Assembly (NCBI GenBank): GCA_902775605.1
Contig: CACYNE010000004.1
Location: forward strand, 23,875-87,874
Direction of reading: 5' to 3'
Length of the DNA stretch: 64,000 nucleotides
DNA from: an uncultured Prevotellaceae bacterium
GTDB taxonomy: Bacteria > Bacteroidota > Bacteroidia > Bacteroidales > Bacteroidaceae
In this document: piece after piece, positions 25,152 through 34,239 of the stretch
Layout of the letters: every line of letters starts with the position of its first letter
Position numbering within the stretch: the stretch's first letter is position 1
The notes under the pieces: generated by a model
Databases searched by the model: none
Told to the model about the DNA's origin: nothing
What the model saw: the letters and a program-made list of their open reading frames with translations, nothing else
Program-made: the position numbers and the translations under genes

Positions 25152-26921
25152 TCAATAGAGGTGTCTGTCGTATTTATAATCGGGATGAGCCTTGATGTAG
25201 TCATCAAGATTCTTCGGACGAAGGATAATGCAGTCAATACGCATGGTACGGTCATAAGTCGCTGCCTGCTTACTGCTCACACGACTTCTGATACGCATAT
25301 AGGGGGCGTATGTCTGAGATGAGCCATACATGCCCACATACGACGTTGGGAAGGTAATGTCACCAATATAAGTTGTATCAATCTTGGCTGTCATACCCTC
25401 GACAGTCAACAGAGAGTCAACCTCTGGCTCGATATCCTTGAAGGTAACCTCGGCATTCTTTCCTTTATCATCAGCATAGCCAATTATCACCTCCAGATGA
25501 TTCTTCTTCAGAGGATCAGAATAATACTTACTATTGATATTAGCAGGAACGAACACTACATAAACACTGTACTCCGTTGAACGAACGTTAGGAAGATAGA
25601 AATACATCTCTGGGTTCACAGCCATACTCTTTGGTGCTACCTCCAGATAAGAGCCATTTGAAATCTTTCCTAATACTTCCTCGTTGGGCTTGTTAACAGC
25701 CTTTGCCTCAGGCTGGTTGTTACTGACATTAGAAGTACCAGCCCAATAGTTTGAATACTCGGCCTCGATGCGAATCTCTGGATTCCACAGTGTCCATGTA
25801 CGCATATACAGGCTGTCATCTGTCACCCAAAGGGCACCATTACTCTTTTCAACACGTGTGGCATGAGCGAACAGATTTTCAGCATCCTCTGAGTACATCT
25901 TTGTCTCTGTGGTTGTTATCAAAGAGTCTGCATGCAATGTGGCTCCTGTTTGCAGGGTCTTCAACTTCTTATTATCATATATATTGTTGTTGAAAATCAA
26001 TCCTGCATATAAAGCAACCTTAGCGACAGAGTCTCTCATTGCATCAGCGTCTTCAAGTTTCACCTTCTGAACGACCTTATCCACGGGATCCTCCATGAAC
26101 TCAAACTCTGGTCGGTAGTTGAAATACGAGCGAACGGTTGTCATTGCCTTTTCCCAAGCCTTATTGGTAGGAGCAATCATGGTATAGCTACTGTCCTCTT
26201 CGTTGATATAAGCATCATAGAAAGTGAACAGTTCGTTGTGCTCATAGTAAACCGTATCCAAATAGGTCTGTTCACCATTGAGTACAGGGCCTTTCTTACT
26301 TTTGCTCTCATCAATCTTCTTCTCATCATAGCTCTTGATATAAGCACTGATTGAGTCGATGGGATAGTCAAAGTTACTAAGCGACTCATAGATGCTCGAC
26401 AAGAAAGGCACCTTACCGTTGATGGTATGAAGTGTACCATTCATACAACTACTCATATTAGGAGTAATCAGCTTGACACCCTGAATATTATAATCAGAAG
26501 AACCATTGAATGACATCTTCTTCTCATTCAGCATATAAATTCGCTGATCTACCTGACCAGAAACAGGATAGTTGTTACGAGCAATGTGGTTCTCAACAAA
26601 CTCTTTGAGGACGCGTTCACTACTATAATTAGCCAGGACATCATAATCAAAAGTACCGTCAACAGGAGCCCAGACGGTATAGGTCTGCGAAGCTGACAAA
26701 TTCTCGTCGAAGCCAGTCTTCTTCAGCAGTGAGGCAAACTCCTTAAGATTATCTGCCTTCTCAATTTGCTGCCACAAGGTAGAACGCTGTGAGTCCAACA
26801 CCGAAGAGTTGGCATCAAAGTGGTCGTCCCAATCGGAGCAGGCCGTCAGAGTGGCTGCAGCCACAAGTGCGCTGCAAGCCATCCCTTTCCAACCAAGATG
26901 TTTAATATTGAAACTTATCAT
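25152..26921 (-). CDS. FAS1 (fasciclin) lipoprotein of 589 aa
   Basis: The signal sequence ends in lipobox LTAC, giving a lipid-anchored surface or periplasmic protein. Two FAS1-type regions are visible: residues about 45-180 (FASLLKKTGFDENLSASQTY, TVWAPVDGTFDYDVL, NGTLHTINGKVPFL) and about 185-380 with SYTMIAPTNKAWEKAM. The C-terminal 200 residues form a beta-rich domain (NSKYYSDPLKKNHLEVIIGY) of the carbohydrate-binding jelly-roll look. FAS1 proteins mediate adhesion in many organisms. In Bacteroidetes they sit beside SusCD genes and may replace the accessory glycan-binding lipoproteins (SusE/F-like); that role here is inferred from position between two SusCD pairs. Confidence 0.85.
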   Translation of the reverse strand: MISFNIKHLGWKGMACSALVAAATLTACSDWDDHFDANSSVLDSQRSTLWQQIEKADNLKEFASLLKKTGFDENLSASQTYTVWAPVDGTFDYDVLANYSSERVLKEFVENHIARNNYPVSGQVDQRIYMLNEKKMSFNGSSDYNIQGVKLITPNMSSCMNGTLHTINGKVPFLSSIYESLSNFDYPIDSISAYIKSYDEKKIDESKSKKGPVLNGEQTYLDTVYYEHNELFTFYDAYINEEDSSYTMIAPTNKAWEKAMTTVRSYFNYRPEFEFMEDPVDKVVQKVKLEDADAMRDSVAKVALYAGLIFNNNIYDNKKLKTLQTGATLHADSLITTTETKMYSEDAENLFAHATRVEKSNGALWVTDDSLYMRTWTLWNPEIRIEAEYSNYWAGTSNVSNNQPEAKAVNKPNEEVLGKISNGSYLEVAPKSMAVNPEMYFYLPNVRSTEYSVYVVFVPANINSKYYSDPLKKNHLEVIIGYADDKGKNAEVTFKDIEPEVDSLLTVEGMTAKIDTTYIGDITFPTSYVGMYGSSQTYAPYMRIRSRVSSKQAATYDRTMRIDCIILRPKNLDDYIKAHPDYKYDRHLY

Positions 26922-26948
26922 AATTATATTCTGTTATCTGTTAACGAT

Positions 26949-28997
26949 TTAGTACATATCTTCTACGTAGGTCGTACTATTATACACATTCTCTGGGCAC
27001 AACTCAATGTAGTCCAAGTGGAACTGAGCACTATTGTCATCCAATACGCTCTTGAAGCGCAACCAATGCTCGCCCTGATCAAGCTTACCCTTATAGATAA
27101 TGCGGCGCAAATCCTTAGGATTGTTACGAGCATAGTTACCTGAGTTGACACCTACAGTGTAATAGAGAGGACCACGCATATAACCAAGGTTACGCATGTT
27201 GGCATCACTCTCAACGCCCTTGTCATCAAGCAGAGTCCAGTTACACCAGCCGGTATAAACATCAGGATTACCATTGGCATTGTTAGCAGAGATAATACGC
27301 ATGTCCAAAGGAATATCAACTGCCTTCATTGAGCTTAAGTCTGACGAGGTGCCCATATAGATCTGCACCATACCACGCTTTGCCTCGGCAGTATATCCCA
27401 TGCGCAGTTCGTATGTGCCATCGGGTACTGGCGGCAGACGCATAGCGAAGTCGTAGTTACCCTCACCCATCAATTCGTCACCCTGATAGTTACTCCAACC
27501 ACTACTCTGTCCGGGCAGATACAGCACCAAGGTAGAAGCACCATTGTAAACCTTCAGGTTCTGGAAGAAACCGGGAGGAATACAGATATAATTACCCGAG
27601 AGCTGTGCAGCAGAGAAACTACCCTCTTTACCACCATTCAATGCCTTTACCTCAGCATCGGTAATACGACGGAACGAGTTTGACATCATCTCTCCGAACA
27701 GCACGGTATCATCGAAACGCATACGTTCGTTTAAGGCACCACGGGGCACATCCTTGTTGTAAACCAACATGCTCTTAATCGGATGGATGTATCCATTAGT
27801 AGGAGCAATCTGACTCTTCTGACCAGCCAACTCAACACCTTCGAACAACACAGTATGCATATCCTTAGTACCAAGCTCAGCCACCTGGTTTGTCAGTGAG
27901 GTATTAGCCTCCCAACGGTTCAGCATCAGCTTAGAACCATTCTTCGTCACTTTCACCAAGGTATAAGGCAGCATCGTCTCATAGTACTCAACAAGCGTTA
28001 CCTTAGAAACTTCGTTGTGATGGTTTGTCAGCTTGTCATAAGGAATCTTATACTTCAGCACGTGATAGCGCAAGAACATACTCAACACATTCCAAGGATT
28101 CTTGTAGTCAGTACCACGACTAATCGTGATATTGTTGTTGCGTACATAGTCATACCATTCCTGGCAGTTGCCATAGACAGAGTCTGCATAGGCTGCCATC
28201 GTCTCAACGTCAACAATACCCTTTTCCTTCAGGACATCGTCAGTCTCGGCGAAGATGGTGTAACCAACCTCACACTTCTCAGGAACATAGAAGCCATAAG
28301 ACTTTTCAATAACACCAAAGCTATGGGTTGTTTCTGTAAGCGTATCTGCCAGACCCGTAGCTTTAAGAGCATCTGAGAATATACGATAGATGTCAGGATG
28401 AGCTTCCATCTCACCAGCAATCAACTGGTTTGAACGGGTAATCACATGACTGATCTCGTGCAGCACACCATTCTCCAGGTCCTTGTCAATACCATCCTTC
28501 AGAATCTTTGCATCACGGTTGATGGCAACACTCTTTGAGATGGAGTCGAACGAGGTTGTAATTTCACGTCCCAGCATGGTCTTAACGGTCATACCATTAC
28601 CCATATAGACGCTCATCACCTCTGTGCCCAGCAAATGAAACAAAGCAATATCCTGACACAGAGAGTCTGTCAGTCCTTCCAGACCAGGACCTGTCATACC
28701 ATTGTGGGGCAGATCCTTGTTGGTCATGTCATTATAAAGACTGTCAACATATGACATGACGGCCTCATTGTCAGGTGCAAAGCAGGTATAGGTACCATAT
28801 GCTGCAAGAATCTTGTCGTAACCAATTCTCTTCAGGATATAGTTGAAATTACCATACTGCTCGCTACGATTCTCCAGATAATCTTCGATGGTCTCACCAG
28901 TAAAGGTATAGAGGTTTGACTCGTCAATATCCTCTTTACAGGAATTGAAGATTAAAATATTAAGGAATAAAAATATAAAAATACTAATTCGTCTCAT
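26949..28997 (-). CDS. FAS1 (fasciclin) lipoprotein of 682 aa
   Basis: The signal sequence MRRISIFIFLFLNILIFNSC has its lipid-anchored Cys at residue 20. Two FAS1 regions follow: about 35-190 (FNYILKRIGYDKILAAYGTY, TCFAPDNEAVMSYV, ENGVLHEISHVI) and about 200-400 (RIFSDALKATGLADTL, YTIFAETDDVLKEKG). A beta-rich C-terminal half has the pattern GTYELRMGYTAEAKRGMVQI. It is the paralogue of the 589-residue protein encoded 27 bases downstream, but the two are only distantly similar. Its signal-sequence DNA is strikingly like that of the second susD. It probably works at the surface with the neighbouring SusCD proteins; the ligand is unknown. Confidence 0.85.
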   Translation of the reverse strand: MRRISIFIFLFLNILIFNSCKEDIDESNLYTFTGETIEDYLENRSEQYGNFNYILKRIGYDKILAAYGTYTCFAPDNEAVMSYVDSLYNDMTNKDLPHNGMTGPGLEGLTDSLCQDIALFHLLGTEVMSVYMGNGMTVKTMLGREITTSFDSISKSVAINRDAKILKDGIDKDLENGVLHEISHVITRSNQLIAGEMEAHPDIYRIFSDALKATGLADTLTETTHSFGVIEKSYGFYVPEKCEVGYTIFAETDDVLKEKGIVDVETMAAYADSVYGNCQEWYDYVRNNNITISRGTDYKNPWNVLSMFLRYHVLKYKIPYDKLTNHHNEVSKVTLVEYYETMLPYTLVKVTKNGSKLMLNRWEANTSLTNQVAELGTKDMHTVLFEGVELAGQKSQIAPTNGYIHPIKSMLVYNKDVPRGALNERMRFDDTVLFGEMMSNSFRRITDAEVKALNGGKEGSFSAAQLSGNYICIPPGFFQNLKVYNGASTLVLYLPGQSSGWSNYQGDELMGEGNYDFAMRLPPVPDGTYELRMGYTAEAKRGMVQIYMGTSSDLSSMKAVDIPLDMRIISANNANGNPDVYTGWCNWTLLDDKGVESDANMRNLGYMRGPLYYTVGVNSGNYARNNPKDLRRIIYKGKLDQGEHWLRFKSVLDDNSAQFHLDYIELCPENVYNSTTYVEDMY

Positions 28998-29026
28998 AAT
29001 TGTAATCTTTCTTAAATTTTAATCTT

Positions 29027-30799
29027 TTAGTTCTTTGACGTAGATTTCTCCTGAATCCATACAGGGTTCTGTACCAACTGATTGTTGACCTTCAACTCAC
29101 TTTCGTAAATAGGCCAATACAGATAGGGCTCAGAATCCATCTTGTAAGAAACTGCATCACCTTCGCCAGACTTATACTTGCGAGTAATAAAGTCTGTCAT
29201 AGTTTTGCGCAGGGTAGGTGCTGCAGGGGGAGCTTTCAGAGTCTGGGTGATATCCACGCCATCCATGCCACGATAGCAATAACGAAGCAGATCCCACCAG
29301 CGCTTGCCTTCGAAGCAGAGTTCGCGTTCGCGCTCTGCCAGGACGAGCAACTCCATATCATTCTTTGTTGGATAGTCGGTAACCATCAACGTATCCTTTG
29401 CAGTTTTCAGCATTGAACGCTTGTTAACCACCTGAACCAGATTAAATGCCTTAGTCAGGTTCTCGGTATCTGCATCAGTTGACATTGCCACCAAAGCCTC
29501 AGCCTTCATGAGCATCAGGTCTGTGATGCGATAAACAATCCAGTTCTGGCGGAAGTTATCAAAGTTTCTTGAGCTAGTCTTTGACAAACCTGCAGTTGCT
29601 GTGGGTGCCAACACATTTGCAGAACTCTCAGCAAAAACCATCTTACGAATAGGCAACTGTTCTGCCTCAGCGTTGTCTGCATCATAGACAAAATTCCAGA
29701 AGCGATAGTCGTTCTTAGTGTAGAAAGCCTTTTGGCCCTGCTGCTTATTGGCAGTAGCCTCAATTGAATTAAAAATCTTAGAAGCCATCAGCGTGCCATT
29801 TGTAGCATTATTGTTCTGCTTGTAATAATGTGTCTCAAGAGCACTATTGGCATTGTTTCTACCATTGTACTGCCACTCCAAGATACTCTCACGAGAGTTT
29901 CCGTAACTATAGTGGAACACATCCAAAATTGATTCAACAGCAGTGTACAAATGATACGGATCTTCCTCGCCAGAACCTACTTTATCAGTATTATACTTCT
30001 TATAGTAAGCATCCTTAGCAGCAACAACACGATCTACGCAATCAATGACCTTCTGATAATCTTCTGCATCATGAGTCATCGAAGCACGCCACAAATAAAT
30101 ATCTGCCATAATAGCATCTACAGCATCAGTAGTGATGTAACCCCAGTTACGCCAATCACTTACACCATAGCCACCAGACTTCATGATATACTTGCGAGCC
30201 TCCTGAAGGTCATCCAAACAATGCTGCAAAACCACAGCAGGACTGCTCTGAGGCAGAGATTCTACTTGAGTATCATCCTCGACAGAGTGACTCACATAAG
30301 GTACATCACGGAATGCTCTTACCAGATAGAAGTAGCACAAAGAGCGCAAAGCCAGCATCTGTGCACGGGCCACCTGATAGTCACCCTCAGTGAATTCTGG
30401 ATCAATATCCATCACCTCAGGTGCATGGTTCAACACGATATTACAGTTATTAATTACCTTATAGAAACTTTCCCAAGAGCAATAACCCATGGTAGGTAAC
30501 AAGTTCAAAGCACCGATATTATCGAGCGTCGTGTTATTGTAGTCAGACAATTTCACCAACTCATCAGAGCGATAGGCGCCCCAAATGATGGCACGGGTCT
30601 GAATATCACTACTCAACATGCTCAGATAACAACCATCAACCATCTGGTCAACATCTGCCTTTGTCTTCCAGAAGTTCTCACCAACAATACGGTCGGTGGG
30701 ATAAATAGTCAGAAAGTCCGTGCAACTGGAGAGACCAACTGCAACACCACAGAAAGCCAGACCTCCAACAATGATTTTCTTTATATTATTTGTCATCAT
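29027..30799 (-). CDS. SusD/RagB-family glycan-binding lipoprotein (first pair)
   Basis: Starting from ATG 30799 (MMTNNIKKIIVGGLAFCGVA) the protein has 590 residues with lipobox LSSC. An ATG at 30829 would add ten non-hydrophobic residues ahead of the signal sequence and is less likely. Conserved SusD elements are present: ARAQMLALRSLCYFYLVRAF near 145, followed by DVPYV, and the C-terminal LAERERELCFEGKRWWDLLR near 510. The partner susC ends 34 bases upstream. The region before this start contains TTGAACAAAGAATATTGAAC, an A+T-rich repeat style common between Bacteroidetes genes. It should bind the glycan imported by the neighbouring SusC. Confidence 0.92.
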   Translation of the reverse strand: MMTNNIKKIIVGGLAFCGVAVGLSSCTDFLTIYPTDRIVGENFWKTKADVDQMVDGCYLSMLSSDIQTRAIIWGAYRSDELVKLSDYNNTTLDNIGALNLLPTMGYCSWESFYKVINNCNIVLNHAPEVMDIDPEFTEGDYQVARAQMLALRSLCYFYLVRAFRDVPYVSHSVEDDTQVESLPQSSPAVVLQHCLDDLQEARKYIMKSGGYGVSDWRNWGYITTDAVDAIMADIYLWRASMTHDAEDYQKVIDCVDRVVAAKDAYYKKYNTDKVGSGEEDPYHLYTAVESILDVFHYSYGNSRESILEWQYNGRNNANSALETHYYKQNNNATNGTLMASKIFNSIEATANKQQGQKAFYTKNDYRFWNFVYDADNAEAEQLPIRKMVFAESSANVLAPTATAGLSKTSSRNFDNFRQNWIVYRITDLMLMKAEALVAMSTDADTENLTKAFNLVQVVNKRSMLKTAKDTLMVTDYPTKNDMELLVLAERERELCFEGKRWWDLLRYCYRGMDGVDITQTLKAPPAAPTLRKTMTDFITRKYKSGEGDAVSYKMDSEPYLYWPIYESELKVNNQLVQNPVWIQEKSTSKN

Positions 30800-30833
30800 A
30801 ATGTTCAATATTCTTTGTTCAACGTTCAAGGTC

Positions 30834-33800
30834 TTAGAATCCTACTTGGATATTCAGAGTCACTGACTTACTTCTTGGTGTCTGCGAGTTATCGTAGGCA
30901 ATACCCCAAGAGCCAGGAGAGTGCTCAGGATCAGTTCCGCTATACTTGCTCCAGCACAGCAGGTTCTGACCAGAGAGACTCATATTCAGACGACGCAGGC
31001 CAAGTGCTTTCAGAGTCTTCTGCTTAAAGTTGTAAGACAACTGCACATAGCTCATACGAACAAATGAAGCATCCTCCACATAACGATCACTACCCAAGAA
31101 GTTGTAACCAGTATTGTACATAGCGCGAGGAATAATGGTGACATCACCATTCTTGCGCCAACGCCAGTTCACTGCAGAGCTTTGATTGTTTGCATTGAAC
31201 ATCTGCTCCAGATTCATCTTAGCTTTGTTAACAACCTTACATCCCTCACGATAGTTGAAACTGGTCTTCAGAGTCCAGTTATCATACTGGATATTGAAGC
31301 CGAAACCACCATTGAAACGGGGGTTAGAATTACCGAGATATACGATATCAAGTGAGTTAATCTGACCATCGTGGTTGATATCCTCATAGATAGCATCACC
31401 ACCCTGGAACTTATAAGTAGATGTTCCTTCACTGAAGTTATAGACCTGACGGATAGGATTACCCTTTGCATCCATCATCACCTTACCATCGCTGTCGATC
31501 GCAATAGGAGCTGTCTTGCCAGATGCCAAGAATTCATTATTAATATAATCGCGGAATTCCACATCCGACCATCCATTGCTGGCCTTCAGGTTTGTCAGAT
31601 ACTCATAGGTGTACTGATAAACGCCCTTATAGCGCAGACCATAGATAGAACCCAGAGGATTGCCCTTCTGAATACGGTTCATGTACTGACCACGGCTATC
31701 AAAGTTCCATTCAGAGTTGATGCTCTCTAACACACTCTCGTCCATATCAACAATCTCATTGAAGTTCTGTGAGATATTGAAGTTAGCCGACAATGAGAAC
31801 TTACCAATCTTAACGAACTGGTTAGCAGAGATATTCAACTCCCAACCCTTATTGGTCATCTCACCTACATTAGCCCATGCCAAGCTTGAGAAACCTGAGG
31901 TAGAAGGAATACGTACACCACCCATCAGCAGGTCGTTGGTACGCTTGAAATAGTAGTTGAAGTCACCAGTAATGCGATCTTTCAGGAAGCCAAAGTTACC
32001 ACCAATATTATATTGAGAGGTTCGCTCCCACTTCAGGTTGTTCAACTGAAGGCCTTCCAGATAGGTCACACTGTGTGTATTGCTCAATCCACCATACACA
32101 CCAGAGGTATTATACTTGGCGTACTGGACATATTCTGATCCAGGGGGGCGACCCACAATACCCCAAGAGGGACGGAATGACAACATGCTGAGCCAACTCT
32201 TAGACCACTGCATGAATTTCTCGTCACTGATGTTCCATCGAGCAGAGAGGCCAGGGAACCAACCCCACTTCTTGTCGTCACCAAACTTGGTAGTACCATC
32301 GGCACGAAGTGAGAAGTCAACCACATATCTCTCCTTATAAGACAAGTGACCAGTATAGATCATTGACATAGAACGCCACTGACCGTTACCTGAGCTCATG
32401 CTCTCAATGTTCACGTCAACAGTAGGTGAAGTCACACCATTTGGTGTATTTCTGTTAACCACAGTCTGGCTGTTGTCGTTACCAATTGTCATTTCCCAGC
32501 GGCCCAACATGGTAGCGTAGAAGTCCTGGTTCTTGAAATGAGGAGTGAAAGTCAAGGTGTGACGGGTAGTCACTGCCTGAGAATTGTAGTCATACACCTG
32601 GTTACGGTTATAGTTTCCGTCTGTCCAACCCTTAGTTTCCAGAGAACCAGGCCAGAACTTAGGCTCACTCTTTGAGAAGATATCAAGATAAACCAGACCA
32701 GTATATTTCAGTCGAGTATGCTCATCATCCTTACCCATCAACTCATAGTCGAGCTTGAACTCAGGCGAGATACGATAAGTCTTCTCCTTACGCCATGCCA
32801 GATTGGCAATAGCCACAGGGTTGCCCAAGTTACGGATGTTTTCCAACTGGTGTGAAGACGTGTTTGCTACAGAAGAACCTGCGGCATCGTTTGCACCAAG
32901 GGGCAACATAGAATAGTATTCATCTGTATCACTACCATCGGCATTCTGACGATAAACACTCATGTTTGGTGCCATCTGCTGGGCACGTCCCAAAATATTA
33001 TCATCATAGTTACGATTGTTAGATGTATAGGTAAGAGGGAAGGTCGTACTGAACTTAATACGATCACTCACAAAATAGTCCAGAGCCAGCTTCGTTGTGA
33101 AACGGTCAAGGCTCTGCTTGATAATAGTACCGTTCTGATGGTCATAACCTGCAGACACACGGAAGTTGGCCTTTTCACCACCACCAGAGATGGTCACATA
33201 GTGATACTGGCTCCAAGCCGTCTGTGTCACTTCATCAACCCAGTCGGTATTGTTATTCCAGTTTTCAAACTCTGCCCACGAACGATTATAGTTAATCTCA
33301 TTAATGTTCGTAGTGGCATTAGCACTCTGGGTGGGGTTGTAGTACATCTCCTTCATCATCATGGTGTAGTCATCACCATTCAGCAGATTATAGCCCTTAG
33401 GCTGCCAGCTGGCCTGCACACGAAGTGAATAGTCAACCTTCACATCACCACGAGCACCACGCTTGGTACGAATAGAGATAACACCGTTAGCACCACGTGA
33501 ACCCCAGATAGCTGTTGCAGCAGCATCCTTCAACACCTGAATATCCTCGATATCTGAAGGGTTAACTGACAACAGAGAAGCATAGGTCTCCTCATTGGCA
33601 TTCTGGAAGTCGAAGTTTTCATCAGGATTATCAAAGATGTTATCATCCACAACAATCAGAGGGTTAGAGTTACCATTGATAGAGGTAACACCACGCAGAC
33701 GCATGGTTGTACCAGAACCCAGGTTACCAGAGTTAGAGATAATATCCAGACCAGCGATCTGTCCCTGCAGAGCCTCATCAGCAGATGTGAATGCCAGACC

Positions 33801-34226
33801 TTCCACCTCACTCATGTTGAACGTCTGTGCTGCGACAGAAACCTCACGCTCAGGAATAGACAATCCACCCTGGTTGAACTTTCTCTTCTTAGTAACGGTA
33901 ATCTCAGGGATTGTTGTATCATCCTTCAGGGTGACATTAAACTTAGTACGTGTGCCAATAGGCAGGACAACCTGACGATAGCCCACATACGAGATCTTCA
34001 GCTTATTCTTTGCATTTTTGATGGTCATCGAGAAGTTACCGTTAAAATCAGTCTGAGTATTAGACACGATACGGTTATTGTTATCGATTTCCGATACGTT
34101 ACACATCATGACGGGGCCCATGTCATCATTCACAGTACCCGAAATACGCACTTGCTGTGCTTGTGCACCTAATGTGAACAAGAAAATATTAAAAAATGCA
34201 AGTATTAAAATATTTCTTAGTTTCAT
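30834..34226 (-). CDS. SusC/RagA-family TonB-dependent transporter (first pair)
   Basis: This 1,130-residue transporter has a signal peptide (MKLRNILILAFFNIFLFTLGAQAQ) and a carboxypeptidase-regulatory-like domain (VRISGTVNDDMGPVMMCNVS). The plug carries the classic LRGVTSINGNSNPLIVVDD and EDIQVLKDAAATAIWGSRGA motifs, and the barrel ends in SVTLNIQVGF. No STN domain is present. Compared with the second SusC of the locus the sequence is clearly divergent, so the pairs are not a recent duplication and may import different products of one glycan. It follows a four-FAS1 lipoprotein gene by 13 bases and is directly followed by its susD. Confidence 0.95.
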   Translation of the reverse strand: MKLRNILILAFFNIFLFTLGAQAQQVRISGTVNDDMGPVMMCNVSEIDNNNRIVSNTQTDFNGNFSMTIKNAKNKLKISYVGYRQVVLPIGTRTKFNVTLKDDTTIPEITVTKKRKFNQGGLSIPEREVSVAAQTFNMSEVEGLAFTSADEALQGQIAGLDIISNSGNLGSGTTMRLRGVTSINGNSNPLIVVDDNIFDNPDENFDFQNANEETYASLLSVNPSDIEDIQVLKDAAATAIWGSRGANGVISIRTKRGARGDVKVDYSLRVQASWQPKGYNLLNGDDYTMMMKEMYYNPTQSANATTNINEINYNRSWAEFENWNNNTDWVDEVTQTAWSQYHYVTISGGGEKANFRVSAGYDHQNGTIIKQSLDRFTTKLALDYFVSDRIKFSTTFPLTYTSNNRNYDDNILGRAQQMAPNMSVYRQNADGSDTDEYYSMLPLGANDAAGSSVANTSSHQLENIRNLGNPVAIANLAWRKEKTYRISPEFKLDYELMGKDDEHTRLKYTGLVYLDIFSKSEPKFWPGSLETKGWTDGNYNRNQVYDYNSQAVTTRHTLTFTPHFKNQDFYATMLGRWEMTIGNDNSQTVVNRNTPNGVTSPTVDVNIESMSSGNGQWRSMSMIYTGHLSYKERYVVDFSLRADGTTKFGDDKKWGWFPGLSARWNISDEKFMQWSKSWLSMLSFRPSWGIVGRPPGSEYVQYAKYNTSGVYGGLSNTHSVTYLEGLQLNNLKWERTSQYNIGGNFGFLKDRITGDFNYYFKRTNDLLMGGVRIPSTSGFSSLAWANVGEMTNKGWELNISANQFVKIGKFSLSANFNISQNFNEIVDMDESVLESINSEWNFDSRGQYMNRIQKGNPLGSIYGLRYKGVYQYTYEYLTNLKASNGWSDVEFRDYINNEFLASGKTAPIAIDSDGKVMMDAKGNPIRQVYNFSEGTSTYKFQGGDAIYEDINHDGQINSLDIVYLGNSNPRFNGGFGFNIQYDNWTLKTSFNYREGCKVVNKAKMNLEQMFNANNQSSAVNWRWRKNGDVTIIPRAMYNTGYNFLGSDRYVEDASFVRMSYVQLSYNFKQKTLKALGLRRLNMSLSGQNLLCWSKYSGTDPEHSPGSWGIAYDNSQTPRSKSVTLNIQVGF

Positions 34227-34239
34227 AATTCTTCTGTTT

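Noticed and set aside
30840-34226. Recent duplication of the two SusC/SusD pairs
   Set aside because: The pairs are clearly divergent in plug and barrel sequence, so a recent tandem duplication is not supported.
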